From: Acinetobacter calcoaceticus
Lineage (GTDB): Bacteria > Pseudomonadota > Gammaproteobacteria > Pseudomonadales > Moraxellaceae
Assembly (NCBI RefSeq): GCF_016508255.1
Contig: NZ_JADVKT010000010.1
Span: 21,489 to 85,488, forward strand
Reading direction: 5' to 3'
DNA length: 64,000 bases
Part shown: in pieces, positions 29,147-38,866 of the stretch
How the letters are laid out: each line of letters starts with the position of its first letter
How positions within the stretch are numbered: the stretch's first letter is position 1
Notes under the pieces: generated by a model
What the model saw: only the letters and a program-made list of their open reading frames with translations
Told to the model about the DNA's origin: nothing
Databases searched by the model: none
Position numbers and translations under genes: made by a program

Positions 29147-30448
29147 TTAACTATCGAGCGATTCTAAACGAATTCTTACGATTTCGCCACGAATTGCAGG
29201 TAATGCTTGGATTTGTGCAAGAGCCTCATCCATTTTAGATTCAACGATTGGATCGGTCAGAATCACGATTGGAATAAGATCTTTTAAACGAGATTGTTGC
29301 ATGATGGCATCAATACTAATTCCAGCGCGGCTTAAGATAGTAGTAACATCTGCAAGTACGCCAGTTTGGTCTTCAGCATTTAAGCGGATGTAATAACCTG
29401 TGGTCATTTCTTCACGGCTTAAAATTGGCACATTTGTTAATGCTTCAAAAGCCAACTGAGGAATCGTCCCAGCACCATCTTCGGTATAAGAGATGTCACG
29501 AACAATATCAATCACATCGGCAACAACAGCAGAAGCTGTTGGGCCAGCACCAGCACCAGCACCATAATAAAGTGTAGGGCCTACAGCATGTGCTTGAACT
29601 AAAACAGCATTTTTAACGCCGTTTACATTTGCAATAAGCTGCTCATCTGGAATGAGTGTTGGATGAACACGTAGTTCAATACCCTTTTCAGCGCGGCGTG
29701 CAATGCCGAGGTGTTTAATGCGGAAACCAAGCTCTTCGGCATATTTCACATCTTGTGCGGTAATTTTACTAATACCTTCGGTATAGACCTTATCGAACTG
29801 AAGAGGAATACCAAATGCACAAGACGCTAAAATTGTAAGTTTGTGCGCAGCATCAATACCTTCAACGTCAAACGTTGGATCTGCTTCTGCATAACCAAGT
29901 TCTTGAGCTTCTTTTAATACATCATCAAATGCACGACCTTTTTCACGCATTTCAGTCAGAATAAAGTTGCCTGTACCATTAATGATGCCTGCCAACCATT
30001 CAATATGGTTTGCAGCAAGGCCTTCGCGGATGACTTTAATAATTGGAATGCCGCCAGCAACTGCTGCTTCATAGGCAATTTGTACAGCATTATCTTCAGC
30101 TGCTTTAAATAATTCATTGCCATGTTCAGCGAGCAAAGCTTTGTTTGCAGTCACGACTTGTTTGCCGTGTTTGATCGCTTCCATGATAACTTCGTAAGCA
30201 GGGTGTATCCCGCCCATCACTTCAACAACCATATCAACATCTGGTTGACGAACGATATCCAGTAAATCTGCGCTTTGTTTAATCCCTTCCAATTCGAGAT
30301 CTGGACGAGGACGGCGTGTTCCAACGTGGGTAATTTGAATTTCTCGACCGGTGCGACGTTTAATTTCAGCGGCATTTTCTTGTAGTAGTTTAAGGGCTCC
30401 TCCACCTACGGTTCCTAGACCGAGTATTGCCAGGCGAACTGGTTTCAC
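29147..30448 (-). CDS. hom: Homoserine dehydrogenase
   Basis: The enzyme reduces aspartate semialdehyde to homoserine for threonine and methionine synthesis. It has the NAD(P) fold GLGTVGGGALKLL at the N-terminus, the substrate signature AAVAGGIPIIKVIREGL (near residue 130) and a C-terminal ACT regulatory domain (from about 345). The frame extends to an ATG at 30460, but the sequence GGAG lies six bases before an in-frame GTG at 30448, which gives the usual 433-residue product; I use the GTG. It is upstream of thrC on the minus strand and monofunctional, without an aspartokinase domain. Confidence 0.93.
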   Translation of the reverse strand: MKPVRLAILGLGTVGGGALKLLQENAAEIKRRTGREIQITHVGTRRPRPDLELEGIKQSADLLDIVRQPDVDMVVEVMGGIHPAYEVIMEAIKHGKQVVTANKALLAEHGNELFKAAEDNAVQIAYEAAVAGGIPIIKVIREGLAANHIEWLAGIINGTGNFILTEMREKGRAFDDVLKEAQELGYAEADPTFDVEGIDAAHKLTILASCAFGIPLQFDKVYTEGISKITAQDVKYAEELGFRIKHLGIARRAEKGIELRVHPTLIPDEQLIANVNGVKNAVLVQAHAVGPTLYYGAGAGAGPTASAVVADVIDIVRDISYTEDGAGTIPQLAFEALTNVPILSREEMTTGYYIRLNAEDQTGVLADVTTILSRAGISIDAIMQQSRLKDLIPIVILTDPIVESKMDEALAQIQALPAIRGEIVRIRLESLDS

Positions 30449-30612
30449 GTCACACTCCATTCATCATTTAATCATTTAGTTGAAGCTAGATCATAGCTAA
30501 AAAAAACGCCAGACTCTAGCGCTTTTAGTGCCTGTTCAATCAATTAGAGTGCGATGTTTGGAAAAGAAGAGTAGATCAGTCTTTAAACACAGGTAGGTAA
30601 AGTATTATTTAT

Positions 30613-30648
30613 TGAAAAAACAAAGCGCTGCAATGAGAGCAGCGCTTT
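30613..30648 (-). terminator. Intrinsic terminator after dsbC
   Basis: The perfect ten-base stem AAAGCGCTGC/GCAGCGCTTT is followed on the minus strand by a T-rich tract (TTGTTTTTT). It separates dsbC from hom. Confidence 0.85.
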
Positions 30649-30691
30649 TCTTAAGAGATAGATGATTAATCATTCATCAACTTTAAGTCGA

Positions 30692-31504
30692 TTATTTATC
30701 CAGACGTTTAATTAATTCATCCGGTGTTAGGTATCCACCCAAGTACTCGCCATCAACATTATAAATTGCTGGTGTTCCGTTTACACCCATGTTTAAGCCA
30801 AGTTGATATTGCTCTCGAACAGGGTTTTTACATTGAGCAGGTGGAATGTTGACACCTTGTACTGCTTGGCTAAAGGCAGCTTTACGATCTGCGCTACACC
30901 ATACAGCTTCCATGGTCGGCATAAATTGTTCACCGCGTGGCCAAGCGATATAACGAACCTCAATGCCCTTTTCATTAATTTCGGGTATGTGTTCATGTAG
31001 CTTATGGCAATAAGGACAACTTGCATCGGTAAACACATAGATCACGTGTTTAGCCTTACCTTTTGCAGGGTAGACAATAAGATCTTCATTTTTTAAAGCG
31101 GCAAGATGCTTTTTATTTTCTGAGGCTTGAAGGTTATCTCCAATATTATGAAGCTCTTTGCCTCCTAATCGGATTACATCGCCCTGAATTAAATATTTTC
31201 CATCACTGGTCGTATAAACCGAAGTCATACCTTCGAGATTTACCCAATATAAATTAGGAACTTCAGTCGGTTTGATATCTAAAATTTTAGCGTTGATATT
31301 TGCGTTCTTAAATTGTTTCTGCAAAGTTTCGATCAAACGTTGCTTGGCATTACGTTCGATAATGGTTGAAGCTTCCCCTGTAGCTGGTGCAGTCGCTGTG
31401 AGCGAATCTTCTTTTTGTGGTTTGTTTTCTTTAGAGCAAGCACTGAACAAAAGGCTAGATGCCAGCGTGCAGGCAAGAAAAATTTGAGAGCGGGTAAAAG
31501 ACAT
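30692..31504 (-). CDS. dsbC: Thiol:disulfide isomerase DsbC, possibly a lipoprotein
   Basis: The 270-residue protein has an N-terminal DsbC dimerisation domain (about 55-115) and a thioredoxin-fold domain with the CPYC active site in FTDASCPYCHKLH (near residue 164). The cis-proline region GVNGTPAIYN lies near 243. It would reshuffle wrong disulfides in the periplasm. The signal peptide ends LLFSACSKENK, so Cys23 sits in a lipobox-like context followed by a charged linker; this suggests lipid anchoring, unlike soluble E. coli DsbC. It lies between xerD and hom on the same strand, as in Pseudomonas. Confidence 0.9.
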   Translation of the reverse strand: MSFTRSQIFLACTLASSLLFSACSKENKPQKEDSLTATAPATGEASTIIERNAKQRLIETLQKQFKNANINAKILDIKPTEVPNLYWVNLEGMTSVYTTSDGKYLIQGDVIRLGGKELHNIGDNLQASENKKHLAALKNEDLIVYPAKGKAKHVIYVFTDASCPYCHKLHEHIPEINEKGIEVRYIAWPRGEQFMPTMEAVWCSADRKAAFSQAVQGVNIPPAQCKNPVREQYQLGLNMGVNGTPAIYNVDGEYLGGYLTPDELIKRLDK

Positions 31505-31650
31505 AGATAACCCTTATTTCATCAGTATTTATAGTCAGAAGTTGCTAAGCATAACAAAAAATCTAATGTGTATTGTTAAAACTTTCTTAACCTTTGTGAA
31601 CGAAATCAAACGATTGATATGAAGTGCTTGCATGGAGCTTTAAAGCTTTC

Positions 31651-32571
31651 TCATCCTCTAGGGTGATGTTTTTCATGTAATTGTTGCATTCGTACTTGTG
31701 CAACATGCGTATAGATTTGGGTTGTAGATAAGTCGCTATGTCCGAGCAACATTTGCACTACACGTAAATCAGCACCATGATTGAGCAGATGTGTTGCGAA
31801 TGCATGACGTAATGTGTGAGGGGAGAGTTCGGCTTGAATATTTGCTTGTAGTGCATAGCGTTTAATGGCATACCAAAAGTTTTGTCGACTCATAATCCCA
31901 CCATGTTGGGTCAAAAAGAGATAGTCAGTCGAGCTTTTGTAGAGTTGAGGCCGAGCATTATTTAAATAACGTTCTACCCACTCACAGGCCACTTGTCCTA
32001 GCGGTATCAAACGCTCTTTATTGCCTTTACCTGTAACACGTAAATAGCCTTGTTTTAAATTGATGAGCTCCAGTCGCAAGTTAAGTAGCTCTGAAACACG
32101 TAAACCACATGCATAAAGTACTTCAAACATTGCCCGGTCACGTAAACCAAGTGCTGTATTGATATCTGGTGCCTGAATCAGTGATTCTACATCTTCTTCA
32201 GATAGATCTTTGGGTAATGCTCGTCCAATTTTTGGAGAGTGGTGGGTCGCAACCGGATTGTCACTACGTAATTTCTGTTCACGTAAAAATTTGTAAAACT
32301 GACGTAGGGCAGATAAGAAGCGGGCAATTGAGCGTGGGCTTTTTCCTGCTTTTGTCAGTTCAATAAGAACATCAGCGATATCGTCGCTTGACCAGTATGG
32401 AAGAGCATTCTTTTTATGAAGTTCACTGCATTGAATGAGGTCGGATAAATATGCATTACGTGTATGTGGACTAACTGTTTGTGCCACTAGATAGTCGCGA
32501 AAACCTTGTAAAAAGCTCAAATATTCAGGAATTTGAACAGGGCTTGGAATACGTGGTTTCTTATTTAACAT
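31651..32571 (-). CDS. xerD: Site-specific tyrosine recombinase XerD
   Basis: The 306-residue integrase-family enzyme resolves chromosome dimers at dif with XerC under FtsK control. The N-terminal SAM-like core-binding domain covers about residues 10-105. The catalytic domain carries the RKHRH/Y set: Arg in ACGLRVSELL (near 155), SPHTLRHAFATHLL (near 249), LGHSDLSTTQIYTHV (near 275, with the Tyr nucleophile). Length fits Xer proteins, and the neighbouring dsbC-hom-thrC supports XerD over XerC or a phage integrase. Confidence 0.92.
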   Translation of the reverse strand: MLNKKPRIPSPVQIPEYLSFLQGFRDYLVAQTVSPHTRNAYLSDLIQCSELHKKNALPYWSSDDIADVLIELTKAGKSPRSIARFLSALRQFYKFLREQKLRSDNPVATHHSPKIGRALPKDLSEEDVESLIQAPDINTALGLRDRAMFEVLYACGLRVSELLNLRLELINLKQGYLRVTGKGNKERLIPLGQVACEWVERYLNNARPQLYKSSTDYLFLTQHGGIMSRQNFWYAIKRYALQANIQAELSPHTLRHAFATHLLNHGADLRVVQMLLGHSDLSTTQIYTHVAQVRMQQLHEKHHPRG

Positions 32572-32657
32572 ACACTACATCCTCTAAACACCTGTACTGT
32601 AAAAGAAATTTTAAGATTTGTCGATTAAACTGAATAAGAAGTGAAATTTAACCTTAT

Positions 32658-32687
32658 TTGGTAATTATTCTCATTTATATGTATACT
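32658..32687 (+). promoter_or_regulatory. Candidate Fur-controlled promoter of the feo operon
   Basis: A TTGGTA -35 (32658-32663) and TATACT -10 (32682-32687) are 18 bases apart. Between and overlapping them, 32660-32678 (GGTAATTATTCTCATTTAT) matches the 19-base Fur consensus at 12 positions. This fits iron repression of feoAB and places transcription start near 32694. Confidence 0.55.
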
Positions 32688-32714
32688 AGAAAAAAAGGTT
32701 TAGGATCGGATGCG

Positions 32715-32978
32715 GTGCGTTTATCAGCTTTAAAAGTGAAGCAAGCGGCGACCATCACCAATGTGAATCGGATATCGATAGAGTCCGAGCAGCAAGATTT
32801 GGTCGCAATTCGTTTGGAAAGTCTGGGCTTTGTGCCAGGCACACGAGTGGAAGTGATTACCAAGGGTATTTTTGGTGGTGATCCGATCTTGATCCAAATT
32901 GGCTTTACTCGTTTCGCTTTACGTAAAGCAGAAGCGGAAAAAATCGAAATTCAAGTAGAAAAAGGAGTACCCGCATGA
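32715..32978 (+). CDS. feoA: Ferrous iron transport protein FeoA
   Basis: FeoA is a small cytoplasmic SH3-fold protein that assists FeoB. The frame is open from 32658 with ATGs there and at 32679, but those overlap the putative promoter and Fur box. The GTG at 32715, preceded by AGGA nine bases upstream, gives VRLSALKVKQAATITNV, where FeoA homology begins. The product would have 87 residues, with LGFVPGTRVEVI and FGGDPILIQIGFTRFALRKAEA as the conserved core. The stop overlaps the feoB start by four bases. Existing annotations may use the ATG at 32679. Confidence 0.85.
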   Translation: MRLSALKVKQAATITNVNRISIESEQQDLVAIRLESLGFVPGTRVEVITKGIFGGDPILIQIGFTRFALRKAEAEKIEIQVEKGVPA

Positions 32979-34831
32979 GTGATGCGTTACGTATTGCCCT
33001 TGTGGGAAACCCGAACTGTGGTAAAACCTCTCTTTTTAACCATTTAACTGGAACTCGACAAAAAGTTGCAAACTATGCGGGCGTAACTGTTGAGCGTAAA
33101 GTAGGTCATTTTCAGTTACCTTCAGGACGGGCAGTACGTGTACTCGATTTACCGGGTACATATAGTCTCAATGCAACAAGCCCAGATGAAGAAATTACCC
33201 GTGACGTTTGCTTGGGTAAGATTGCAGAAGAAGGGCAGCAAGATGCTTTTTTATGTATTGTCGATGCGACTAACTTAAAATTACATTTAGGGCTAGTGCT
33301 CGAAATGATCGAACTAGGCCGTCCGATTTTACTTGTACTGAATATGATGGATGAAGCACGTCGTCGTGGCATCCAAATTAATACTCAAAAGCTGTCTCAA
33401 CGTTTGGGTGTACCAGTCGTTGAAACAGTTGCTGTCCGTAATGCGGGTATTGAAAATTTATTACATGCTCTTGATCAAGGAAAGTACAGTGTGCCACACA
33501 CTGAACTGAGTGGTTTGACTGGAACTCATCATCAAAAAATCGATATGGTTTTTAAGGATGTTGTTCATTATGTCGACCAGGGAGATAAGCGTACTGATTT
33601 TCTAGATCGAATTTTCTTACATCCTGTGTTGGGCTTACTTAGTTTGGCCGTGTTGATGTTTATTGTCTTTCAGGCGGTCTTTGCTTGGGCAGAACCTTTT
33701 AAAGCAGCGATTGAAGATGGTGTAATCCCGTGGTTAGGTGAATGGTTAAATGGAGTCATCCATCAACCTGTGTTACGAAGTTTAGTAGTAGATGGAGTTC
33801 TAGCGGGCGCAGGCACAGTATTAGCATTCTTGCCACAAATTTTGATTCTCTTCTTCTTTATTTTAGTTCTGGAAGAGTCAGGTTATTTACCGCGTGCAGC
33901 ATTCTTGCTTGATAAATTAATGTTTAAGGCAGGCTTGAGTGGTCGTTCTTTCATTCCATTATTATCGAGCTTTGCTTGCGCAATTCCCGGCATTATGGCA
34001 ACCCGAAGTATTAGTGACCCACGTGACCGTTTTACTACGATCATGGTTGCACCGCTGATGACATGTTCGGCTCGTTTGCCAGTCTATGCTTTATTAATCG
34101 GTGCATTTATTCCAAGCCAAAGTGTTTTTGGCATCTTTAATTTACAGGGCTTGGTGTTGTTTGGTCTCTATATGGCAGGGATTTTAAGTGCACTCTGTGT
34201 CGCCTTTGTGATGAAGTTTTTACGTAAAGACAAGTCACAACATGCCTTATTGATGGAATTGCCAAGTTACCGTTTTCCAGATCCAAAAAGTATAGCTATT
34301 GGCTTGATGGAGCGTGCAAAGATTTTCTTGCATCGTGTCGGTGGGATTATTGTTGCATTGACCATTATTCTTTGGTTTTTGTGCACATTCCCTCAAGCAC
34401 CTGAAGGGGCAATTCAACCGGCTATTGATTATAGCTTTGCCGGTATGGCAGGGCACTTTATTCAGCCTTTATTTGCTCCAATTGGTTTTAACTGGCAAAT
34501 CTGTATTGCTTTAATTCCAGCAATGGCAGCGCGTGAAGTCGTAGTCGCAGCATTAGGTACAGTTTATGCCTTGTCTGCAACGAGTGATGATGCTGTGGCT
34601 CAAGGTTTGTCGCATCTGATTAGTGCAGATGGCACAGGCTGGTCTTTGGCAACAGGATTGTCGCTTTTAGTGTGGTTCATTTATGCGCCACATTGTTTGG
34701 CCACATTGGCAACGGTACGACGTGAAACAGGTTCATGGAAACATGTTGCTGTCATGACTGCATATCTGTTCGGCTTGGCTTATTTGGCATCGTTTGTTAC
34801 CTATCAAATTGCTTCCCACTATTGGGGTTAA
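32975..34831 (+). CDS. feoB: Ferrous iron transporter FeoB
   Basis: The 618-residue inner-membrane protein imports Fe(II). The N-terminal G domain has G1 GNPNCGKTSLFN (residues 10-21), G3 DLPGTYSL (near 59) and G4 LNMMDEA (near 122), followed by a helical GDI-like domain. The membrane part holds two Gate domains, with PLMTCSARLPVYALL (near 362) and the second AAREVVVAALG (near 522), containing the conserved Cys of the pore. It is somewhat shorter than E. coli FeoB (773). It overlaps feoA by four bases and is followed by a small Cys-rich membrane protein. Confidence 0.95.
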   Translation: MSDALRIALVGNPNCGKTSLFNHLTGTRQKVANYAGVTVERKVGHFQLPSGRAVRVLDLPGTYSLNATSPDEEITRDVCLGKIAEEGQQDAFLCIVDATNLKLHLGLVLEMIELGRPILLVLNMMDEARRRGIQINTQKLSQRLGVPVVETVAVRNAGIENLLHALDQGKYSVPHTELSGLTGTHHQKIDMVFKDVVHYVDQGDKRTDFLDRIFLHPVLGLLSLAVLMFIVFQAVFAWAEPFKAAIEDGVIPWLGEWLNGVIHQPVLRSLVVDGVLAGAGTVLAFLPQILILFFFILVLEESGYLPRAAFLLDKLMFKAGLSGRSFIPLLSSFACAIPGIMATRSISDPRDRFTTIMVAPLMTCSARLPVYALLIGAFIPSQSVFGIFNLQGLVLFGLYMAGILSALCVAFVMKFLRKDKSQHALLMELPSYRFPDPKSIAIGLMERAKIFLHRVGGIIVALTIILWFLCTFPQAPEGAIQPAIDYSFAGMAGHFIQPLFAPIGFNWQICIALIPAMAAREVVVAALGTVYALSATSDDAVAQGLSHLISADGTGWSLATGLSLLVWFIYAPHCLATLATVRRETGSWKHVAVMTAYLFGLAYLASFVTYQIASHYWG

Positions 34832-34851
34832 GGCAAGAAAGGAGGTTGTAC

Positions 34852-35103
34852 ATGGTTCAATATCTGATTATTGCGGTTTTAGTGAGTTGGAGTGCTGTTG
34901 TTGTTTTTAAGAAAGTATTTCCAAAAACAGCAAATTCAGCCTTTTCTACACTATCTACATTTTGTGAAAAGCAGGGTTGGGCAACCTTGGCAAAATGGCT
35001 TAAGCCAAAAATGACCTTTGGCTGTGCTGGTGGCTGTGGTTGTTCAAGCGAAGATAAACCTATGAATACAGTTCAAGAAATTAAGCCGATTAAATGGCAG
35101 TAA
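34852..35103 (+). CDS. Small membrane protein with C-terminal Cys cluster, third gene of the feo operon
   Basis: The frame opens at 34735 inside feoB, but AAAGGAGG at about 34838-34845 fixes the ATG at 34852 and an 83-residue product. It has one N-terminal transmembrane helix (YLIIAVLVSWSAVVVF), a short basic segment, then the cluster FGCAGGCGCSSEDK near residues 60-73 (Cys-x3-Cys-x-Cys). This resembles the position of FeoC or other FeoB partners but lacks a winged helix. I recall a DUF6587-type protein in this place but am not certain. A role in FeoB assembly or iron handling is inference. Confidence 0.75.
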   Translation: MVQYLIIAVLVSWSAVVVFKKVFPKTANSAFSTLSTFCEKQGWATLAKWLKPKMTFGCAGGCGCSSEDKPMNTVQEIKPIKWQ

Positions 35104-35125
35104 ATCTAGTATTTCTTGTTTCGTC

Positions 35126-35154
35126 TAAAAAGCCATCATATTGATGGCTTTTTT
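35126..35154 (+). terminator. Intrinsic terminator of the feo operon
   Basis: The stem AAAAAGCCATCA/TGATGGCTTTTTT has almost no loop bases left and ends in a T run, 25 bases after the last feo gene. Confidence 0.85.
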
Positions 35155-35194
35155 ACGCACTGACACAAAAAAAGATGAATAAAGTTCAAACTGA

Positions 35195-36610
<1,416 letters not shown>

Positions 36611-36634
36611 AGAAAACATGATTAGGAATGTAGT

Positions 36635-37831
36635 ATGGCAGGCTTAGCTCAGACCACAATCCAGAAAATCAATCATTGGTATGAACGGATATTGCCTAAA
36701 TGGCCAGCGGAAGTGACGCCACGTAATGTCCTGATTTTCTGTGTCGTTGCATTATTATGTATCGGTTCGGTGATGGTTGCATCTGCTTCGATGCCCTATG
36801 CTGAATATATGCATGAAAACCCGTTTCACTATGTGATTCGTCATGGTATTTCGATTGTCGCTGCGGCTGTGGTGGCTTATTTGACCTATCGTATATCACT
36901 CAATACGTGGTTTAAAAATACTTTCCCGCTGTGGCTGTTAACCATGGTTCTATTGCTTGCTGCTTTGGTGGTAGGTTCAGAAGTCAACGGTTCTACACGT
37001 TGGATTAAGATCGGTGGCTTTACCTTGCAGCCAACCGAGGTTGCCAAAGTCATGATGGCAATCTTTACCGCAGATTACGTTGTGCGCCGTGCCAAAGAGG
37101 TTCGTACTCACTGGAAAGGCTTATTGCGTTTAAGTGGGGTTATGGCAATTACAGTCGGTTTGATTATTGCTGAGCCTGACTTGGGTGCTACGATTGTAAT
37201 CGTGATGATGATGGTCGGGGTATTCTTTTTAGCTGGTGCGCCGCCAACACAGTTCTTAATCATGCTTGGTGCGATTGTAACGGGTATTATCTTTTTAGTT
37301 TTGTTTGAGCCTTACCGTTTCCAGCGTTTGATTTCGTTTACTGATCCATGGGCAGATCCATTAGGGGTTGGTTATCAGTTATCAAATGCATTAATGGCCT
37401 TTGGTCGTGGTGAGTGGTTTGGTACAGGCTTAGGACACAGTGTGCAAAAGTTGTCTTATTTACCTGAAGCGCATACCGACTTTATGTTGGCCGTGTTAGG
37501 CGAAGAATTTGGTTTCTTTGGTATTACTATTGTCATTGGTCTGTCTTTCTTAATGTTGGCATGCTGTATCAAAATTGGTCATCGTGCGTTGAAACATCAT
37601 TACCTTCGTGCAGGTTATTTGGCTTACGGTATTAGTATTATTTTCTTGCTCCAGATTTTGGTAAATGCGGGCATGAATATGGGTTTAATGCCGACAAAAG
37701 GTTTGACCCTGCCATTTATTAGTTATGGTGGTACATCGTTAATGATGTGTGCAGCCATGATTAGCTTGATCTTAAAGATTGATGCCTCAACCCAAGAAGT
37801 AAACCCAGAACGGGAAGAATCAAACTTCTAG
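36635..37831 (+). CDS. ftsW: Lipid II polymerase FtsW
   Basis: The 398-residue SEDS glycosyltransferase builds septal peptidoglycan with FtsI (PBP3). About ten transmembrane helices are visible. Signature segments are STRWIKIGGFTLQPTEVAKV (near residue 120-139), the catalytic Asp loop FTDPWADPLGVGYQLSNAL (near 234) and EFGFFG (near 290), with FISYGGTSLM near the C-terminus. An N-terminal cytoplasmic tail of about 30 residues precedes the first helix. It follows murD by 24 bases and ends at a terminator. Confidence 0.94.
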   Translation: MAGLAQTTIQKINHWYERILPKWPAEVTPRNVLIFCVVALLCIGSVMVASASMPYAEYMHENPFHYVIRHGISIVAAAVVAYLTYRISLNTWFKNTFPLWLLTMVLLLAALVVGSEVNGSTRWIKIGGFTLQPTEVAKVMMAIFTADYVVRRAKEVRTHWKGLLRLSGVMAITVGLIIAEPDLGATIVIVMMMVGVFFLAGAPPTQFLIMLGAIVTGIIFLVLFEPYRFQRLISFTDPWADPLGVGYQLSNALMAFGRGEWFGTGLGHSVQKLSYLPEAHTDFMLAVLGEEFGFFGITIVIGLSFLMLACCIKIGHRALKHHYLRAGYLAYGISIIFLLQILVNAGMNMGLMPTKGLTLPFISYGGTSLMMCAAMISLILKIDASTQEVNPEREESNF

Positions 37832-37850
37832 TTAAGTATTTAGGCATGAG

Positions 37851-37878
37851 AAAACCCGATTTGATATCGGGTTTTTTT
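37851..37878. terminator. Intrinsic terminator between ftsW and gluQ
   Basis: The stem AAACCCGAT/ATCGGGTTT with a short loop and seven T ends ftsW. It lies directly past the gluQ stop, though the minus-strand T tract is only four long. Confidence 0.8.
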
Positions 37879-37880
37879 AT

Positions 37881-38864
37881 TTATAGATATGTTCCGCTGA
37901 GCTCTTGCCCGTGAGGAATTAAATCTATATTCCACTGGGCTACTGCTTGCTTGAGCATAACTTTAGGCTGATCTAACTCAACGTTAGGTTGTCCCAGTGC
38001 TTGTATGGCTTGTTGCAGCAATTGAGGCGCTTTAGATAAATCGAGTGCTTGAGCAAGGTTTTGCTTAGAGAGCTTTTGTCCGTGATCATTCATGGCGAGA
38101 GGGAGGTGCATATAGCTCAGTTTAGGGTAACCTAGTAGTTCACCAAGCCAAATCTGACGTTCAGTGTTATCTAATAGGTCTGAGCCTCGAACAACGTGGG
38201 TAATGCCTTGCAGATAGTCATCAACGACTACAGCAAGTTGATAGTTAATAATCCCGTCACGGCGTTTAAGAACAAAGTCTCCAAGATCGTGTTGCAGATT
38301 AGAGCAATGAATTCCTTGTAGTCGGTCATCAAAACAGATCTGCTGATCTTGAACTTTTACCCGAATCGCTTGGCCTTGAAAATCAAGATTTAGATTGCGG
38401 CAAGTCCCTGCATAGATTGCATTAGAACCCAGCATTTTGCGTGTACATTGACAAGCATAGATAAGACCCTCTTTTTTAAGTTGGTCTAATACGCTTTCAT
38501 AAATGTCTAAACGGTTTTTTTGAAAGATGATTTCTGCATCAGGTTCGAACTGGAAGGCTTCCAGTGATCTGAGAATATGCTCTTCGCTGCCCGGATAAAT
38601 ACGAGGGATATCTGTGTCTTCGACACGAACGAGCCATTTGCCTTGATGGGCTTTTGCATCACAATAACTGGCAACGGCAGTAATGAGTGATCCAAAATGC
38701 AAAGGGCCGGTTGGCGATGGCGCAAACCGACCTGAGTATGAGCAGCGATTAAGCGGAACGTTGTTCCGCCGCTGCGCAAGAGAAAAGCTATGCTTTTCTG
38801 GCAGGCGATGTAACTGCTGCGCAAGAGTCGAGCTGTGCTCGACTAGAGGATTATCAACAGTCAC
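37881..38864 (-). CDS. gluQ: Glutamyl-Q tRNA(Asp) synthetase with repeat-derived N-terminal extension
   Basis: The 327-residue GluRS paralogue attaches Glu to queuosine in tRNA(Asp). It has RFAPSPTGPLHFGSL (near residue 46, HIGH-class motif), the Cys zinc-site region CQCTR...YAGTCR, and KLSKQ in place of KMSKS; like other GluQRS it lacks the anticodon-binding domain. In E. coli fewer than ten residues precede the RFAPSP motif, but here there are about 44. Residues 7-38 come from a palindromic DNA repeat (38753-38844). The start is a GTG two bases after the dksA stop, without a clear ribosome-binding site, suggesting coupling to dksA. Confidence 0.9.
   Translation of the reverse strand: MTVDNPLVEHSSTLAQQLHRLPEKHSFSLAQRRNNVPLNRCSYSGRFAPSPTGPLHFGSLITAVASYCDAKAHQGKWLVRVEDTDIPRIYPGSEEHILRSLEAFQFEPDAEIIFQKNRLDIYESVLDQLKKEGLIYACQCTRKMLGSNAIYAGTCRNLNLDFQGQAIRVKVQDQQICFDDRLQGIHCSNLQHDLGDFVLKRRDGIINYQLAVVVDDYLQGITHVVRGSDLLDNTERQIWLGELLGYPKLSYMHLPLAMNDHGQKLSKQNLAQALDLSKAPQLLQQAIQALGQPNVELDQPKVMLKQAVAQWNIDLIPHGQELSGTYL
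38753..38844. repeat. Palindromic repeat with three hairpins inside gluQ
   Basis: Three perfect hairpins follow one another: GCGGAAC-GTT-GTTCCGC (38753-38769), AGAAAAGC-TAT-GCTTTTCT (38781-38799) and AGTCGAGC-TGT-GCTCGACT (38826-38844). The direct repeat GCTGCGCAAG lies before the second and third (38771-38780, 38816-38825), 45 bases apart, which keeps the reading frame and encodes SLAQ/TLAQ twice. The structure is like a REP/BIME or a Rickettsia-type palindromic element inserted in frame. I believe related repeats are scattered in Acinetobacter genomes, but could not check. Confidence 0.75.
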
Positions 38865-38866
38865 AA

